In this document: piece by piece, positions 8,643 through 12,039 of the stretch | How positions within the stretch are numbered: the stretch's first letter is position 1 | How the letters are laid out: each line of letters opens with the position of its first letter | Assembly: GCA_004335635.1 (NCBI GenBank) | Contig: QAXH01003141.1 | Location: 1-12,039, forward strand | DNA: 12,039 bases | Origin: Chloromonas sp. AAM2 | Taxonomy: Eukaryota > Chlorophyta > Chlorophyceae > Chlamydomonadales > Chlamydomonadaceae | Direction of reading: 5' to 3' | Made by a program: the position numbers and the translations under genes | Notes under the pieces: generated by a model | Told to the model about the DNA's origin: nothing | Seen by the model: the letters and a program-made list of their open reading frames with translations, nothing else | Database searches by the model: none

Positions 8643-11600
8643 CTATGTCCTGTCTGCCCTAATCTCTGGGTGGGATGGGGGCACAGGTAGGAAGGCAGTG
8701 GAGATGGTGCTTGCGCCCCCAACTGCCGACCCAGCCCCTCCACCACCAACGGTTGAGCCAGCGGGCAAGCCTGACTGGCTGATGGTGTCCTCTGGCAGGC
8801 CGCTTACTTGGCTGTCTGGGCCAGGGGAGGGCGTGCTGTCAACGGGTTGCGTGGTGCTGGGACGCGCCGGCTGCAAACAAGACAAGCAAAACAACAACAA
8901 GACATCAGCACTAGGAGGTCAACCAAACGAAGGCTACAGGTGCTGTTGAGGCCAGCTGACAGCAGACCAATGGAAGACTGAAGTCGTGTGTAGCCAGGCG
9001 GCTTGTATTTGTCACTGTGTGAGTGCCACTGAAGAGGTGGCATCAGCCACCAGGCCCTAGTTCCATACCAATTCAAAACGCGCAAGCGTCCATCATCACC
9101 ATGCCAAGTCGCAACTGATGCCTGAATGAACCTTCCTGCAAGTGCAAATCTTGTGACACAACTACATGTTGAATTTGACTCACCACGGTTGAAGCCATGC
9201 TTGCACGTCCACGGCTGTCATTGTCGGCGTACGCTGCACCCCCCACCACAGCCTTTGATGGCGCCCACTTCTTCTGGCGGCGCCGGTAGCAGAAGATGCA
9301 GCACAGGCACTTGAGCAGGATCAGCAGAATACCGCCCACCACGCTGCAAATAATGATGGCGAGCTTCTCTCTGTAAGTGAGACCGTCATCGTCACCCGAG
9401 CCACCGGGAGGAGGAAAATTGATTCCTGGAGGTGCCGGGGGGAAGGGAGGGATGGCTGCTGCCCCTGCGGATCGGACCAGACCAGTCCATACTGTCTGGT
9501 TCCCTCCGGAAATGAGCTGCACCACGCACGAGTCTGACAGCTGTCCTGGCTGCTGGCCCTGGGCGCACACATCGTTGACAGCCTGCAGGCCTGGGAAGGT
9601 GGCAGCATAGCCGAACTGGTTTCCCCAAGTGGGCAAGTTGCCCCATGTGACTGCCCCACCAAGTCCGGCAGTGCCCACTGCACCGGCTAGTGACGATCCA
9701 GCCCCGGCCCCGCCGGCTGCCTGCAGCTGGCTGAGTGCTGCTGGTGACAACAGCACGCGCATGTACATTGGGCGCTGCAGTTGACTGTTCACCACATCCT
9801 CGCACCCAGGCGCGCCGCTGGCAGCATTGATTACCCAGGCGAGTGCAGTGTTGTCGCCAACGGCGCTGCGAGCAACAGTGGCGTTGATGCAGCTGGTGAT
9901 GTTCAAGGGCAGCTCAGCACCAGCACCAGCGCCAGCGTAGCGCGCGTTGCCAAGAATTGCGGGATTGAACACCTGGGCCGGATCAGTTGTGTCGCCCAGG
10001 GAGGTGAGGGTGGTGATCTGTGGTCCCATCATACTGAAGGCCGTGGGTGGTGCCCGTGACAGCCCATTGGCGCCGACAAGCAGCACCGTGCCCGTGCCTG
10101 GGTTCTTCGCCACACTGAGGGTGTACAGCGTGTTGGTGGAGCCGGAGGCGCCCAGATTGCGGTTGGCCCCCTCAGCCACATTCACCACCACAACAGGCGT
10201 GTTGGTGGCATTGACCAGAGCGATTGTAGGCTGGGGGACACCTGGTGCCAGCCAGTCGGGGTTGGTGACCGTCATGCTGCTGACGTTGGTGCCTGGCAGG
10301 GTTGTCGTGTTGACCAGGATTGCCACACGTGTGAGAGTGGAGCAGCCAGGCAAACCCGAGCTGGAGCAGGCAGCCAGGTCTGACAGCGAAACCAGGTAGC
10401 TCAGGCTTACGTGGGTGGCATTCTCACTGGCGTTGTACAGCTGTGCCACCCAGTTAGTCTGACTGGTCTGCAGGCGCGTGGTGGGGGCGTCGACAACCAG
10501 GGCTGGGAACTGATTGATCAAGGAGGTGTTGTTGCCGAGGCCCAGGTCGTCCGGCGTGAGGAATGCAGTGAACACGGTGCCGTTGGATGTGATGACCTGG
10601 ATAGCGCATGTGTTGTTGGGCTGGTTTGGCAAGGCGTTCTGCAGGCACACGCCAGGGATGCCGTTGGGTCCAGTGAAGGATAGTCCGTTTGACAGCGCAT
10701 AGGTGTAGTTGAACGTGCTCTCTGGCGTAGGCGTGGCTGTGAATGTCACGTCCTTCCCTGCTGGGCTGAAATAAGCTGCGGCCTGCGGGGTGACGGTGGC
10801 GTTCGCGAGGGCTTCGGGCGTGAGGAAGGCGCGCAGGTACATGGGCCGCACCAGGCCGCCTGGCATGTCAGGGTTTGAGCTGTCACCGAGTGACAGGAGC
10901 AGCTTGGATGCATCCTGTGCCCCGGTTGCAGTGGTGCCCATGCTTGAGGATAGCTGCAGTGGGCTGGCGGTCAGGTTGCGCTGTGTGATGCCAGAGGTGG
11001 TGCTGTAAGAAGGGTTGTTGAGGATTACAGCGTTGAAGACAGGGCTGGTCATGTCCAGGGGTTTCGTGCCCCAGAACGCCGAGTCCCAGGCATACACTGG
11101 GTGGGTGGTGGCTGTGCCCGGGGGCGGTGGAGCGGCCGCCTGCAGCAAGCGCCGGAGAGAGGTGGGTGCGTTGTTACGCTGGACAACGAACTTGATCAGA
11201 ACAACCTCGCTTGGCTGCAGCTTTGGCGACAGCTCCACGCCCACGGCGGGCCAGTTCTCTCCATCTGCGGCCTGGGTGCGAAGCGTCAGTCCGATTGTGC
11301 TGGGGACGATGGACGCGGTGACGCTGGCATCGGACACGTTGAGGTTGGTGCCAAAGGTGTCAGGCGCAAGGAGGAAGGCAAAGCCTGTGATGGGTCCACA
11401 GTCTCGCATCGGGTAGTAGCGCTTGCATGTGGCCACGTCCGCCGCTGACACCTGGTAGGTCACCTCAAGCGTGGTGGGCGTGTCGCTGCGCTGGTAAAGC
11501 ATGGCATCAAAGTTGGTGCTGGTCCAGCCGACGGTCTTGTTGGGAAGTTCGAAAAGGTTGAAGTCGCGCAAGCCGCGCTGGGGTGGGGGCGAAGGACGCA

Positions 11601-12039
11601 CAAAGGGTGGTGGAGGTGGAGTAGGCGTGCCGGATGGTGGTGGCGGTGGTGTGGAGCCTGGGCCAAAAGTGAGACAAGATGGCCTGTCAGGGCTTGGTCG
11701 GCAGAGGTGCATGCAGCATGACAGGATGGTGCAAGGGGAGTAGAAATGCGATTGCCAGGCGTTATGGCTAAAGGAATGGGCAAAATGCACATGATATGCG
11801 GAAGCAAGAAGAATAGCAAGGTAGGGTTGGGCGTGCAGGGGAGGCAGGCAATGGCAGGCTGGCCAGGCACATGCTGTAAAACGGGCAGACTCAAATTGGG
11901 TGAAGCCAGTCATGTGTGCTTACCGCCTGGGGGTGGTGCTGCTGTCGCATTGCCTGGTGGGGGAGGAACATTAGTGACGTTGCCTGGAGGGGGAGGGACA
12001 TTGGTCACGTTGCCTGGAGGGGGAGGGACATTGGTCACG
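8643..12039 (-). CDS. Large single-pass membrane glycoprotein with polyproline/N-glycosylation repeats and a duplicated ectodomain (5' end outside window)
   Basis: Exons on the minus strand are 12039-11924, 11657-9184 and 8870-8643, with introns of 266 and 313 bp. Donors GGTAAGC and GTGAGT, and acceptors CCCAG and TTTGCAG after a pyrimidine tract, join in phase (1, then 0), giving about 938 residues in view. In order, these are NVTNVPPPPG repeats, a STPPPPP/PTPPPPP hinge, and two diverged copies of one ectodomain unit (coding about 11520-10540 and 10461-9469). A stalk of PPFPPAPPG type follows, then an acidic GDDDG, one helix (LAIIICSVVGGILLILL), a Cys cluster KCLCCIFCYRRRQKK, and a Ser/Thr/Gly/Pro tail ending at TAG 8643. 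About 17 N-X-S/T sequons lie in the large exon, all before the helix, so the topology is type I. This suits a cell-wall or surface protein linked to the membrane. I recognise no catalytic motif or named family, and it is not clearly a pherophorin domain. The ATG at 11913 lies inside an intron and is not the start. Confidence 0.82.
9469..11520 (-). repeat. Internal duplication of the glycoprotein ectodomain (two units, period about 353-360 codons)
   Basis: Paired landmarks keep nearly constant spacing: VSAADVATC with VSLSDLAAC (353 residues apart), PVFNAVILNNPSY with QVFNPAILGNARY (356), RPMYLR at 10848-10831 with RPMYMR at 9774-9757 (358), and VCLQ...CAIQVI with VCAQ...CVVQLI (360). Paired cysteines are kept. 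The units are strongly diverged, so the duplication is old. Confidence 0.88.
11924..12039 (-). repeat. Coding minisatellite, 30-bp units encoding NVTNVPPPPG
   Basis: Units at 12039-12010 and 12009-11980 are identical. The unit at 11979-11950 differs at four bases without changing the peptide, and a degenerate part (NATAAPPPG) runs to the splice donor. The array continues beyond the window. Each unit pairs an N-glycosylation sequon with Pro4. Confidence 0.95.

Noticed and set aside
9073..11913. The 946-codon open frame taken as the whole glycoprotein
   Set aside because: Its first 85 codons lie in an intron (11923-11658) and its last 36 are better read as intron or retained sequence. Phase-matched splice sites give a protein that continues beyond the right edge and ends at 8643.

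Overview
The window looks like nuclear DNA of a green alga, most likely a chlorophycean such as a Chlamydomonas or Haematococcus relative. The species is an inference. The signs are many short introns with GT..AG borders, GC-richer exons in less GC-rich flanks, abundant CA microsatellites and minisatellites, and a large Pro-rich, N-glycosylated membrane protein of volvocalean cell-surface style. No bacterial operon, RNA gene, CRISPR array or transposase was found.

All supported genes lie on the minus strand, and none is a single open frame. I rebuilt them by joining exons at GT..AG borders with matching codon phase. From right to left, in transcription order: (1) at 12039-8643, the 3' part of a large single-pass membrane glycoprotein gene. 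It has an N-glycosylation/polyproline minisatellite, a duplicated ectodomain of about 350 residues per unit, one transmembrane helix and a cytoplasmic tail. Its 5' end lies beyond the right edge. (2) At about 6698-6077, a tentative short multi-exon gene or set of exons of unknown function. (3) At 5937-5331, a complete three-exon, tail-anchored cytochrome b5 of 133 residues. (4) At 2735-1, the 5' part of ATG13, the HORMA-domain regulatory subunit of the ATG1 autophagy kinase complex. Six exons are visible and the gene continues off the left edge.

The rest is intron and intergenic DNA. Positions 2736-5330 (about 2.6 kb) and 6699-8642 (about 1.9 kb) contain no convincing gene, but they do hold short tandem repeats and diverged dispersed repeat copies shared across the window. 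ATG13 intron 3 (1.1 kb) carries a minisatellite of seven ACACGTGT palindromes at roughly two-helical-turn spacing. A 35-bp inverted repeat flanks ATG13 exon 4, and a TG tract sits just upstream of the exon 6 acceptor.

The genes have no obvious shared pathway: autophagy initiation, ER electron transfer and a cell-surface glycoprotein. The least described item is the surface protein with its duplicated ectodomain, which I could not assign to a named family.
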